A DNA stretch of 18,746 bases, taken from Candidatus Gorgonimonas leptogorgiae (GTDB lineage Bacteria > Pseudomonadota > Gammaproteobacteria > Pseudomonadales > Endozoicomonadaceae). Location: positions 1 through 18,746 of the forward strand of contig CAKNAD010000022.1 of NCBI GenBank assembly GCA_929200515.1. Reading direction: 5' to 3'. The notes under the pieces were generated by a model. The model ran no database searches. It was not told the origin of the DNA and saw only the letters and a list, made by a program, of their open reading frames with translations. Position 1 is the stretch's first letter. Each line of letters opens with the position of its first letter. The translations under genes and the position numbers were made by a program. This document shows, piece by piece, positions 1-7,461 of this stretch.

Positions 1-60
1 TATAATCACTTGCTGAAAACCCGCATTTCCAACTGCCACGTGTATATACACGTGGCAGAT
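1..60 (-). repeat. Cut-off copy A of a dispersed inverted-repeat (MITE-like) element
   Basis: Read on the minus strand from about position 48 down to 1, this matches the left ends of the elements at 14068 and 17537. About 40 of 48 aligned bases agree with the copy at 14068. The best-conserved part is TTTTCAGCAAGTGATTATA (minus strand). The window edge cuts the rest away. Outside the end, 49-60 continues as a mirror image that makes the palindrome at 33-58. The bases GTGGCAGATAAAA (plus strand, 53-65) also resemble the right end of the other copies, so two element ends may abut here. No transposase is visible. Confidence 0.7.
33..58. repeat. Perfect 26-bp palindrome in the element end
   Basis: The half-site CTGCCACGTGTAT (33-45) is followed directly by its exact reverse complement (46-58), with no mismatch and no spacer. 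It contains two CACGTG cores. The element copy at 17537 shows a looser version: GCCACG at 17514-17519 and CATGTGGC at 17542-17549, separated by about 22 bases. The palindrome therefore seems to belong to the element and is not a stray symmetry. It could be a protein-binding site, a cruciform or a junction of two element ends. The sequence does not decide between these. Confidence 0.8.
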
Positions 61-283
61 AAAAACTAAAATTTTCTATTGTTGCATGTATATTGATGTG
101 TATACTTGTATTTACTTATTGCTTAAATTGGAATATAATAAGGTTTTGTTGGATTGTAAGCTTTATTTTGTTGGTAAAATTGAAACGAAATAAAAATAAA
201 ATAATTGTTCTAATGTTGTTCAGCAAAACATATAATTATTATTAACTATTAATTATAACTTTACTTTATTATGCTTGAGACTT

Positions 284-2248
284 ATGGATTTTACTTTTTT
301 TAATCAATTAATTTTAATATTTTCTCTATCTGTTATCGTGATTGCCTTTTTTAAGAGGTTTCAAATCCCAGAGATATTAGGGTATTTATTTGTCGGGATA
401 ACTCTTAGTGCAAATACTTTTGGTATTATAAGTCAAGATTTTGATATGACTCTACTGGCAGAAATTGGAGTAGTATTTTTATTGTTTACCCTAGGCTTAG
501 AGTTTTCTTTAAAAACCATGGTAGCAATGAAAAGAGAAGTTTTTGGTATTGGTGGTTTACAGGTTGCATCCTCGGTATTAATAATATTTGGCATTTTATC
601 GTTATTTAATTTTGGTAGTACAGTATCTTTAATTTTTGCATCTGCTTTATCTTTGTCTTCTACAGCTATAGTTTCTAAGGAGCTAACACAAAGCAATGAA
701 ACCCGTTCACGATACGGTCAAATTTCAATAAGTGTTTTGTTGTTTCAAGATATAGCAGCTGTTTTATTTTTAATAATGGTACCAACTTTAGCAGGAGGTA
801 CCGGACAATCTTTTGCATTTTCTATGATGTATGCATTGCTGAAAGGTACTATTTTTGTCATAGGAATGCTTGCTATTGGTAAGTGGATTTTACCAAAAAT
901 ATTTCATGAAATCGCAACTGCACGATCTGAAGAATTATTTGTTTTAATGGCATTAGTTGTTGCTTTAATAGCCGCTTGGATATCCCATACGCTAGGTTTG
1001 TCAATGGCTCTTGGTGGTTTTGTAGCTGGTATGATGATGGCAGAAAGCAAATATCGGCATCAGGTAGAGGCAGATATCAAACCGTTTCGTGATGTGTTAT
1101 TAGGTTTATTTTTTGTTTCTGTAGGCTTAATGTTAGATTATGAAATATTAAAACAACATTTAATAGCCATATTAATATCTAGTGTCTCTCTTATTATTTT
1201 AAAATTTAGTATTTTATATGTTATATCCAGACTACTAACAGAAACTAAAAAAAATTCGTTTAAAGCAGGTATCTCTTTAGCTCAAGGTGGAGAATTTTGT
1301 TTTGCTCTAATTGCGGTGTTTACACAATACAATAGTAATGATGATTTGCCATCTATCATCATAGCAGTAACATTAATCTCAATGATTGTTTCTCCTATTT
1401 TAATACGCAACAAAAAGAATATTTATTCATTATTATCTTCTAATAAAGCGAAAGACGATATACTAGAAAAACAAGATACAGAAGAAATAAACAGAAAAGC
1501 CTCAGAAATGCAACATCATACATTAATATGTGGTTATGGTCGGGTAGGGCAAATAATATCTAGATTCTTAGTCCAAGAGAATAAACCATATATCGCTGTT
1601 GATGATGATCCTATGCACGTAAGAGAAGCTAGCCTTGCTAAAGATCCAGTTTTTTTTGGTGATTGTCGTAACTTAGAAATTCTACAAGCGGTTGGTATCG
1701 ATAGAGCTTATCAGGTAGTTGTCTGCGTCGACTGTTCTGAAACCGCAATTGAAATAGTAAAAGTAATTCGTACTAAATATCCTTTAATTTCTATATTAGT
1801 TAGGGTTCGTAGTGATAAAATGACAAAACAAATACAAGCAGCGGGAGCTAATGTAGTCATACCAGAAGTTCTCGAGTCTAGCCTTGTAATTGTAAAACAA
1901 GCGTTATTAATGTTAGGTGTTGAACCTGCTATTGTTTTACAGCGTATTAACGAAGCTAGAGAAAAAGGCTATGAAGTATTTGGTGGTTTTTATCCTAGTC
2001 TAAATGATTTTATGGTTGAGGCTAGTACAGATGATCATCGTAAAGCTATAACTATTAATGAAAATTGCAAATTTATAGGTAAAACTATAGCTGAGTGTGA
2101 TTTTACAAAATATGAGATAACAATAGTACAAGTACGCCGTGGTACCCGTTTAGTACCTATACATGCAAAGACAATAATATTTGAAGGCGATACTTTAGTA
2201 TTTAAAGGAACTAGTGCAAGTTTATCGAAGATAGAAAACCTTTCTTAA
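284..2248 (+). CDS. KefB/YbaL-type monovalent cation:proton antiporter (CPA2 family) with RCK domain
   Basis: Inner-membrane antiporter that exchanges K+ or Na+ for protons under control of a cytoplasmic nucleotide-binding domain. Residues 5 to about 375 are a many-helix Na+/H+-exchanger domain with the family pattern LSLSSTAIV (about 122-130), the FQD motif (155-157) and RDVLLGLFFVSVG (about 269-281). A linker leads to a TrkA-N/RCK Rossmann domain with GYGRVG (417-422), and the last 80 residues resemble TrkA-C. At 654 residues it is longer than E. coli YbaL (about 558), mainly because of the TrkA-C part. No KefF/KefG partner lies beside it. I chose ATG 284, which has GAGA three bases upstream. 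A TTG nine bases earlier (275) is possible but has no ribosome site. The family call is firm. The ion and the exact subfamily are not known. Confidence 0.9.
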   Translation: MDFTFFNQLILIFSLSVIVIAFFKRFQIPEILGYLFVGITLSANTFGIISQDFDMTLLAEIGVVFLLFTLGLEFSLKTMVAMKREVFGIGGLQVASSVLIIFGILSLFNFGSTVSLIFASALSLSSTAIVSKELTQSNETRSRYGQISISVLLFQDIAAVLFLIMVPTLAGGTGQSFAFSMMYALLKGTIFVIGMLAIGKWILPKIFHEIATARSEELFVLMALVVALIAAWISHTLGLSMALGGFVAGMMMAESKYRHQVEADIKPFRDVLLGLFFVSVGLMLDYEILKQHLIAILISSVSLIILKFSILYVISRLLTETKKNSFKAGISLAQGGEFCFALIAVFTQYNSNDDLPSIIIAVTLISMIVSPILIRNKKNIYSLLSSNKAKDDILEKQDTEEINRKASEMQHHTLICGYGRVGQIISRFLVQENKPYIAVDDDPMHVREASLAKDPVFFGDCRNLEILQAVGIDRAYQVVVCVDCSETAIEIVKVIRTKYPLISILVRVRSDKMTKQIQAAGANVVIPEVLESSLVIVKQALLMLGVEPAIVLQRINEAREKGYEVFGGFYPSLNDFMVEASTDDHRKAITINENCKFIGKTIAECDFTKYEITIVQVRRGTRLVPIHAKTIIFEGDTLVFKGTSASLSKIENLS

Positions 2249-2267
2249 TAAATATCTAAAGTCTTTA

Positions 2268-2317
2268 AAAATATACACTTTATACTGAAAATATTTCATT
2301 TGTGAGGTGTATATTTT
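2268..2317. terminator. Inverted repeat after the antiporter gene; possible weak terminator
   Basis: AAAATATACAC (2268-2278) pairs perfectly with GTGTATATTTT (2307-2317) across a 28-base loop. The loop itself can form a small TGAAA/TTTCA hairpin (2286-2298). It lies 20 bases after the antiporter stop and 120 bases before sctN. The stem is A+T-rich, the loop is large and the T-run is short, so it may instead be an operator for the secretion genes. Confidence 0.3.
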
Positions 2318-2436
2318 GCAAAGATTAACCATTTCAAAAAATAAATTAATTATAAAAAGTAAGAAAAGCAATCAGAAGTAATTAAAGAATTAAAAATCGT
2401 ATCCTATATTCTACTTGTAAAATAAAAAATATAACC

Positions 2437-3780
2437 ATGGAGAAGCTTAAATTGGCAAATGCATTTAAATATATGACAAAATCACTACAAAGCGTGGTAG
2501 AAAGTGATAGATTAATAGATGTTAGAGGTCGAGTAACCGAAATAAAAGGCATGATAATTAAGGCCGCTGTTCCTGGGGTTAAAATAGGTGAGCTATGTCA
2601 GCTAATATCGCCTAATAGGAAAGAAGTGAATTATGCAGAGGTGGTTGGCTTTCAGGGTGAAGAAACTATTTTATCTTCTTTAAATGAGATTATTGGACTA
2701 TCATCTAACACTGAAGTTGTTCCTACAGGAAAAGTACATCATGTTGGTGTTGGTGATCATTTACTCGGACAAGTATTAGATGGCATGGGCGAACCGTTAA
2801 ATAAAGAAGCTATCAAATACGACCCTGAAGCCTATTATCCAGTATATGCATCAGCACCAGACCCTATGTTGCGTCGAATTATAGATACTCCTATGCCATT
2901 AGGAGTACAAGCTATAGACTCATTGTTAACATGTGGCGAAGGTCAGCGTATGGGTATTTTTGCTGCTGCTGGTGGGGGTAAAAGTTCGTTACTTTCTATG
3001 TTGGTAAAGGGAGCAAAACTAGATATTATCGTATTAGCCCTTATTGGTGAGCGTGGTAGAGAATTACGAGAGTTTATTGAACGCGATATAGGGAAAGAAG
3101 GTTTAAAAAGAGCTGTAGTAGTAGTTGCTACATCAGATAAATCATCCATGGAACGAACTAAAGCTGCTTTTACCGCAACCGCAGTTGCTGAATATTTTAG
3201 AGATAAAGGCAAAAGAGTATTATTATTAATGGATTCTGTTACCAGATTCGCCCGTGCTCAACGTGAAATAGGCCTTGCTGCTGGTGAGCCCCCAACAAGA
3301 AGAGGTTTTCCGCCATCTGTATTTGCAACCTTGCCAAAACTTATGGAGCGTACTGGGATGTCTAATGAAGGCTCAATAACAGCACTCTATACTGTTTTAG
3401 TTGAAGGCGATGATATGACAGAACCTGTCGCAGATGAAACTCGATCTATTCTAGATGGACATATAATATTATCTAGAAGTTTAGCCGCCGCTAACCATTT
3501 TCCTGCGATCGATATTTTACAAAGTACGAGTCGTGTTATGAATGCAGTAGTTGATCAAAAGCATTTAGAATGCGCATCTAAAATACGAACCTTATTAGCA
3601 AAATATGACGAAATAAAATTACTTGTAAGAGTCGGAGAATATAAGCAAGGATCTGATCGAGTGGCAGATGAAGCATTAAACAAAATAGATAAAATTAATA
3701 GCTTTTTAAAACAACCGATAAACAGTATAACCGATTATGAAAATACTAAAAAAGAGTTGTATCGTTTAGCAGGAATCTAG
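2437..3780 (+). CDS. sctN: Type III secretion system ATPase SctN (YscN/HrcN family)
   Basis: Hexameric ATPase at the cytoplasmic base of the injectisome. It strips chaperones from substrates and helps unfold them for export. Seen here: an N-terminal beta-barrel domain (about 20-95), a Walker A at AAAGGGKSS (176-184), a catalytic GERGRE (204-209), a Walker B at VLLLMDSVTRF (261-271) and the family block ITALYTVLVEGDDMTEP (314-330). The 447 residues are the usual length. MDSVTRFARAQREIGLAAGEP and the N-O-P-Q gene order fit the YscN group better than flagellar FliI. The start is uncertain. ATG 2437 has no clear ribosome site, while an in-frame TTG at 2452 has GGAG at 2439-2442, nine bases upstream, and would remove five residues. 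It is the first gene of a four-gene cluster. Confidence 0.96.
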   Translation: MEKLKLANAFKYMTKSLQSVVESDRLIDVRGRVTEIKGMIIKAAVPGVKIGELCQLISPNRKEVNYAEVVGFQGEETILSSLNEIIGLSSNTEVVPTGKVHHVGVGDHLLGQVLDGMGEPLNKEAIKYDPEAYYPVYASAPDPMLRRIIDTPMPLGVQAIDSLLTCGEGQRMGIFAAAGGGKSSLLSMLVKGAKLDIIVLALIGERGRELREFIERDIGKEGLKRAVVVVATSDKSSMERTKAAFTATAVAEYFRDKGKRVLLLMDSVTRFARAQREIGLAAGEPPTRRGFPPSVFATLPKLMERTGMSNEGSITALYTVLVEGDDMTEPVADETRSILDGHIILSRSLAAANHFPAIDILQSTSRVMNAVVDQKHLECASKIRTLLAKYDEIKLLVRVGEYKQGSDRVADEALNKIDKINSFLKQPINSITDYENTKKELYRLAGI

Positions 3781-3783
3781 TAA

Positions 3784-4245
3784 ATGATTCAAGACATATT
3801 ATTTATAAAGAAAGATAAAGAAAAAAAAGCTATTGATATATTAAAAAAATGTAAACAAGATGTAGCAAAAAAAAAATCACAAGTAGAGGACAAACAAGGT
3901 GAATTAAAAAAATATAAAAAATGGCGTATTCAAGAAGAAACTAATATCTACGATAGCATTTTAAATAAAAATATAAAGCAAAAAAAAATTGATGAAACAA
4001 AACATAAGATTGCAAAGCTCAGAGAAAAAGATGTAAAAATATTAGAAGATATTAATATAGCCAAAAAAAAATTGCAAGAAGCTGAAGATTCATTGCTGCA
4101 AGCTCAAGAAAGCTATGATATAGCCTTCAAAGCAGTAGAGAAATTTAAAGAAATAAACGAGATCATTAATGAGGAAGAGCTGAAAGAGAAAAATCTTCGA
4201 GAGGAACTTGAAACTGAAGAGTTTTACACTAACATAGGAAAATAG
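3784..4245 (+). CDS. sctO: Type III secretion stalk/escort protein SctO (YscO-like coiled coil)
   Basis: A 153-residue Lys/Glu-rich protein that is almost all predicted helix, with long heptad-like stretches (about 10-70 and 80-145) able to form a two-helix coiled-coil hairpin. This is the fold of YscO/FliJ proteins, which sit in the pore of the SctN hexamer, link it to the export gate and recycle chaperones. The family is poorly conserved in sequence. The call rests on size, coiled-coil character and position directly after sctN, as in yscN-yscO. It starts three bases after the sctN stop, with AGGAA (3771-3775) eight bases before the ATG, so translation is probably coupled. No membrane segment or signal peptide is seen. 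Confidence 0.85.
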   Translation: MIQDILFIKKDKEKKAIDILKKCKQDVAKKKSQVEDKQGELKKYKKWRIQEETNIYDSILNKNIKQKKIDETKHKIAKLREKDVKILEDINIAKKKLQEAEDSLLQAQESYDIAFKAVEKFKEINEIINEEELKEKNLREELETEEFYTNIGK

Positions 4246-4257
4246 GCTTAAACTATC

Positions 4258-5052
4258 ATGGATAATAGAATAAACAATAGCTCAAGTCAGCATTCGCAAG
4301 CATTAAAATCTACACCAGAAAAAAAGCATAATCAAAGTGCTACCGAAGAAAATGTTAAATTATTTTCTAATAAGATGGCAACAAAAAAGAAGAAAAATCT
4401 CACAGGGCATTATAACCAGGTGGTTAAAAATGGTAAAAAACCTGTAGAAGATAGTATAACAATGTTATCGAATCAAGTAGCAAAAAATAAAAAAGATTAT
4501 AAAAATAAAAACTCTAGCGACATGCTGAAAAAATTAGAAGAAAAGAACCATAAACAAAATGATTCTATAGCAGATACATACAATAATAAAACTCTAAATG
4601 ATGAAAAACATGCTGGGATGCAGCAGAATTTTAGCATTAATAATATTAGTTCATTATCAGTTAATAATTCTGCAGCTATCAACAATACGCATTCAGATTT
4701 AAATGCTTTGTTAGAGAAACTAGCCGATAAAATTCACACAACAGCTATTACATCCAAAAGTAGTTTAGCGGGTTCAGAAGTTAGAATATCACTGAAAAAT
4801 GATATATTACCCAATACTGAGATCCAAATACAAAGAACAAAGTCAGAGCTAATTATTTCTTTCAATACCAATGCGGAGCAAAGTAAAGCGTTACTAGTAA
4901 ACAATGAAAATAGTTTACAAAAGATATTATCAGAAAAATTTTCAGGTGATAAAGTGCAAGTTAATATCAACTTATCGCAAGAGCAAAATCAAGGCCGATC
5001 AAGAAATCAATATTTTAGTGAAGAGCAATTAGATGATGACAACAAAGAGTAA
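4258..5052 (+). CDS. sctP: Type III secretion needle-length regulator SctP (YscP/FliK-like), short form
   Basis: In this family the protein sets needle length and switches the export gate from early to late substrates. Residues 1 to about 145 are low-complexity, rich in Lys, Asn, Ser and Gln, as expected for a secreted, extended ruler segment. The last 110 residues or so are compact, with alternating hydrophobic strands (about 172-240, from GSEVRISLKND to VQVNIN) that resemble the C-terminal substrate-switch domain of YscP, HpaP and FliK. At 264 residues it is about half the length of YscP from Yersinia, so a short needle is possible (inference). It lies between sctO (12-base gap, with an AGG about 11 bases before the ATG) and sctQ, with a 20-base overlap. 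The call rests on position and on the C-terminal domain pattern. Confidence 0.75.
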   Translation: MDNRINNSSSQHSQALKSTPEKKHNQSATEENVKLFSNKMATKKKKNLTGHYNQVVKNGKKPVEDSITMLSNQVAKNKKDYKNKNSSDMLKKLEEKNHKQNDSIADTYNNKTLNDEKHAGMQQNFSINNISSLSVNNSAAINNTHSDLNALLEKLADKIHTTAITSKSSLAGSEVRISLKNDILPNTEIQIQRTKSELIISFNTNAEQSKALLVNNENSLQKILSEKFSGDKVQVNINLSQEQNQGRSRNQYFSEEQLDDDNKE

Positions 5053-6052
5053 TAACTCGCCGGTAATACCTATTAAATTCCCTAAAATATCTAAACAATA
5101 TGTAGAGATAGATAAGCTATTTACAACTAGAGTAAGTTATACGACAATTAGTATAGATGCTTCGCAGTGGAATATTAAATTGAATTTATGTACTAGTAAA
5201 GTCAAAACTTGCATTATAGGGTTAATATATACAATAAATAATACAGAAATAATATTTAATATACCAAAAGATTTTTTACAACAGATGATTCCAAATGAAT
5301 TCAGTGTTGATGCAATAATGAGTCTACCTATAGATTTAAAATCAGCTGTTATTTCTAAAAGTATGTATCCCATTATAAATACGCTAAATTCGGTGATAGG
5401 TACAAGTATAATATTTAATAAAATTTCTCAACCTGAGAAAATGGCTAGCTGTGAAAATATATCAATAAATATTTCATCTGATAATTTTCAAACTAATTTG
5501 TATACGAGTTTATCAACTAATGTAATAGAATTACTTAAAAAATTACCTAAAAAAGCAGAGAAAAACAATTTAAATATTCCTTATTTTATAGGGGTGGAAG
5601 CTGGTAGTAGCAGGCTAACAAAGTTAGAAATCAATGAATTAGAACTAGAAGATATAATCTTTATACAGCAGTCTCCTAAAAAAAACCAATGTTTTATTCG
5701 TATAAATAAATATGTGCTATTTGTAGGAGAGATTTTAAATAATAAGTTAACCATAAAAAGCAGGGTGAAACCAATGGATGAAAACTCACATATTGACGAT
5801 TTTAGTGAAGCAGCTAGTGATGAGCAAACAGAAATTAACGAAAACGATATTGAACTAAATGTAGTATTTGAAGTAGGGCAACAGCAAATTAATATATCTG
5901 AGCTAAGTAAAATTTCTATAGGACATGTTTTTGATTTAAATCTACCTACTGATAATCCTGTAAAAGTTATAGTGAATGGTAAATATATTGCAGATAGTGA
6001 GCTTGTAGAAATTGATAATAGATTAGGAGTTAGAATAACTAAGTTGCATTAA
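5033..6052 (+). CDS. sctQ: Type III secretion cytoplasmic-ring (sorting platform) protein SctQ
   Basis: SctQ forms the pods of the sorting platform below the injectisome and loads substrates in order. The 339 residues show a divergent N-terminal part (about 1-175), then two SpoA-like domains. The first is at about 184-245 (VEAGSSRLTKLEINELELED). The second is at about 268-335 and is best conserved, with LNVVFEVGQQQINISELSKI and NGKYIADSELVEIDNRLGVRI. The gene starts inside sctP, with a 20-base overlap and GAAGAG (5020-5025) seven bases upstream. A second ATG at 5036 is also usable. It is the last secretion gene here. sctR, S, T and U, which follow yscQ in Ysc-type clusters, are absent from the window. 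FliM/FliN was considered, but the neighbours argue for the injectisome protein. Confidence 0.9.
   Translation: MMTTKSNNSPVIPIKFPKISKQYVEIDKLFTTRVSYTTISIDASQWNIKLNLCTSKVKTCIIGLIYTINNTEIIFNIPKDFLQQMIPNEFSVDAIMSLPIDLKSAVISKSMYPIINTLNSVIGTSIIFNKISQPEKMASCENISINISSDNFQTNLYTSLSTNVIELLKKLPKKAEKNNLNIPYFIGVEAGSSRLTKLEINELELEDIIFIQQSPKKNQCFIRINKYVLFVGEILNNKLTIKSRVKPMDENSHIDDFSEAASDEQTEINENDIELNVVFEVGQQQINISELSKISIGHVFDLNLPTDNPVKVIVNGKYIADSELVEIDNRLGVRITKLH
5774..6052 (+). CDS. Predicted internal translation product SctQ-C (short SctQ, 92 residues)
   Basis: Several SctQ genes (yscQ, ssaQ, spaO) also make a separate C-terminal SpoA protein from an internal start, and it binds the full-length form. Here an in-frame ATG at codon 248 (MDENSHIDD) is preceded by GGTGA (5764-5768), a match to the ribosome-binding sequence, five bases upstream. 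The product would be 92 residues and hold only the second SpoA domain, after a flexible acidic lead of about 20 residues. This is close to the roughly 90-105 residues known for YscQ-C, SpaO-S and SsaQ-S. The ribosome site, frame and size are seen in the sequence. That it is used is inference. Confidence 0.55.
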   Translation: MDENSHIDDFSEAASDEQTEINENDIELNVVFEVGQQQINISELSKISIGHVFDLNLPTDNPVKVIVNGKYIADSELVEIDNRLGVRITKLH

Positions 6053-6053
6053 G

Positions 6054-6152
6054 TTGTAGTAGCTTAAACCTGATTTGATGTTATTTCACTTTTATAAAAA
6101 TTATACCATTCACACAGTTTAGAGTCACTACCTTTATATTAAGTAACTACAA
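6054..6152. other. Convergent intergenic gap with imperfect inverted repeat
   Basis: The 135 bases between the sctQ stop and the stop of the minus-strand gene at 6188 hold TTGTAGTAGCTTAA (6054-6067) and its near complement TTAAGTAACTACAA (6139-6152). Twelve of 14 positions pair, across a loop of 71 bases, followed by AAAAAAC. It might help end transcription from both sides, but the loop is too long for a typical terminator. Confidence 0.2.
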
Positions 6153-6187
6153 TAAAAAACAAGACTAAATTAGCAGTGTTATACAAG

Positions 6188-7174
6188 TTAATTAGATGTT
6201 ACCTGTTCTGGAAAGTTTGATACATCATGCTGTTTTCCAACTACATAAAAATTATGTGGCGATATTAACATTTGGAATCTATGGGATGATGGTATAGATT
6301 CCTCTGTTTTTGTATTCAGATTCGACATATCTAAATTTATATCTATAAAAAAAGATTCTTGAGATATTCTATATATATTTATGGATTTTGTTTTTGCGTA
6401 TGGTATTATTTCAGATGCATCTTTTTTAGCTATTTCATCTATTATTAAAGGTATAATATCTGCAAAACCAGCTTGGCAAGATAGTCCTTCTAATATTGCT
6501 CTAGAGCTATTTTCTTCTGGTAGATGCGAGTCATATATTTCCAGTGCATGATCTACTATTACCTTTGCCCCAGTTTTTAAAAATTCATCTTGCTTGTCTA
6601 CAGTGTCTAATGTCAATGATTGTTGAATAATATCCTTGCTTTGTTTGTTTATATCATACAGTTCGTTACCGTTAAATATTTTTACACCTGAATTAGCACG
6701 GCTATAATCGTTTGCCATTGATTCTCGATAAGAATCAAGAAGGTCTTTAAAGGTAGAATAGTTAGACTGAGATAAGTCCCCCATATTTTTAAAAGCTTTA
6801 GATTCTTTTTTTGTATCAGGGTTATAAATTATTGGGTCGCTATCACCAAAAGTTACTCTTAACTCTCCTTGGATTTCATCAAAATGCATATGTATTTCTT
6901 CTAATTTTTCAGGAGCATTTTGTGCTATATCTCCTATTAAGTCAGATAATTCAGCTATAGATTGATCCTCGTTTGTTTCAGAAACAATATTTGTTACTTT
7001 AGTTTTTAATACAGGAGAAAATGTGGAATCAAACCAATTCTTGATACTATTAAAAATATTCGATATAAGCTGTGATATAGCGTTTTTCTTGGGAGCCTCT
7101 TGTGTTGTAGAATCTTGCTGTATACTAGTAAGGTTACGGCTTGTTAATTGACTATCAATTTTAGGATCAGTCAT
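6188..7174 (-). CDS. Hypothetical protein, candidate type III secretion substrate
   Basis: I do not recognise a family. The 328 residues carry no signal peptide and no clear membrane helix. Residues 1-30 are polar and rich in Ser, Thr, Gln and Asn with few acidic residues, as in many type III secretion signals. Residues 32-52 form an amphipathic helix (AISQLISNIFNSIKNWFDST). The rest is a mixed helix/strand soluble protein with an acidic middle and a strand-rich end (about 270-320). The start is supported by AAAGGA on the minus strand, eight bases before the ATG. It is transcribed towards sctQ and away from the TonB receptor gene, so it has its own promoter in 7175-7461. An effector or secretion-associated role is inferred only from position and N-terminal composition. 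No catalytic motif was found. Confidence 0.8.
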   Translation of the reverse strand: MTDPKIDSQLTSRNLTSIQQDSTTQEAPKKNAISQLISNIFNSIKNWFDSTFSPVLKTKVTNIVSETNEDQSIAELSDLIGDIAQNAPEKLEEIHMHFDEIQGELRVTFGDSDPIIYNPDTKKESKAFKNMGDLSQSNYSTFKDLLDSYRESMANDYSRANSGVKIFNGNELYDINKQSKDIIQQSLTLDTVDKQDEFLKTGAKVIVDHALEIYDSHLPEENSSRAILEGLSCQAGFADIIPLIIDEIAKKDASEIIPYAKTKSINIYRISQESFFIDINLDMSNLNTKTEESIPSSHRFQMLISPHNFYVVGKQHDVSNFPEQVTSN

Positions 7175-7461
7175 AACTACATTCCTTTAATACGTTAATT
7201 TACCTACTTTCGTTAAAGTATAGTATAAAAACTTAAAAGTTTTCATTTGATTTTAGTCTATGAAGATTTAAAGCTTTGCATTTTTTAACTCTGAGGGTAA
7301 AGATACTAACAAATCAATCCCAATGTATTTAAAGTCTTATTTTAAATATGTCGAAGAACATAGCTATAAGTGCCAGATATTACTTATTATTATAAATTGT
7401 AGTCAAAATTTATATGTTTAATAATATGTAATAGCCTCTTTAATTCATTGGAACGAAAAAG
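7175..7461. promoter_or_regulatory. Divergent control region between 6188-7174 (minus) and the TonB receptor operon
   Basis: These 287 bases separate two divergent genes and so should hold promoters for both. A weak candidate for the rightward operon is TTGTAG (7397-7402) with TAATAT (7422-7427), with a long spacer of 19 bases. The DNA is so A+T-rich that such matches arise by chance. A small AAAACT/AGTTTT hairpin lies near 7228-7243. I see no clear operator or riboswitch. Confidence 0.4.

Noticed and set aside
2943..3212. Open frame on the minus strand inside sctN
   Set aside because: It lies fully within a highly conserved ATPase gene on the opposite strand, shows no domain and has no ribosome site. 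It is a shadow frame.
2437..3780. Flagellar ATPase FliI
   Set aside because: The motif pattern matches SctN better, and the neighbours are a SctO-like coiled coil, a SctP and a SctQ. No flagellar genes are seen.
6054..6152. Strong bidirectional terminator between sctQ and the minus-strand gene
   Set aside because: The pairing has two mismatches and a 71-base loop, so it is listed only as a weak structure.
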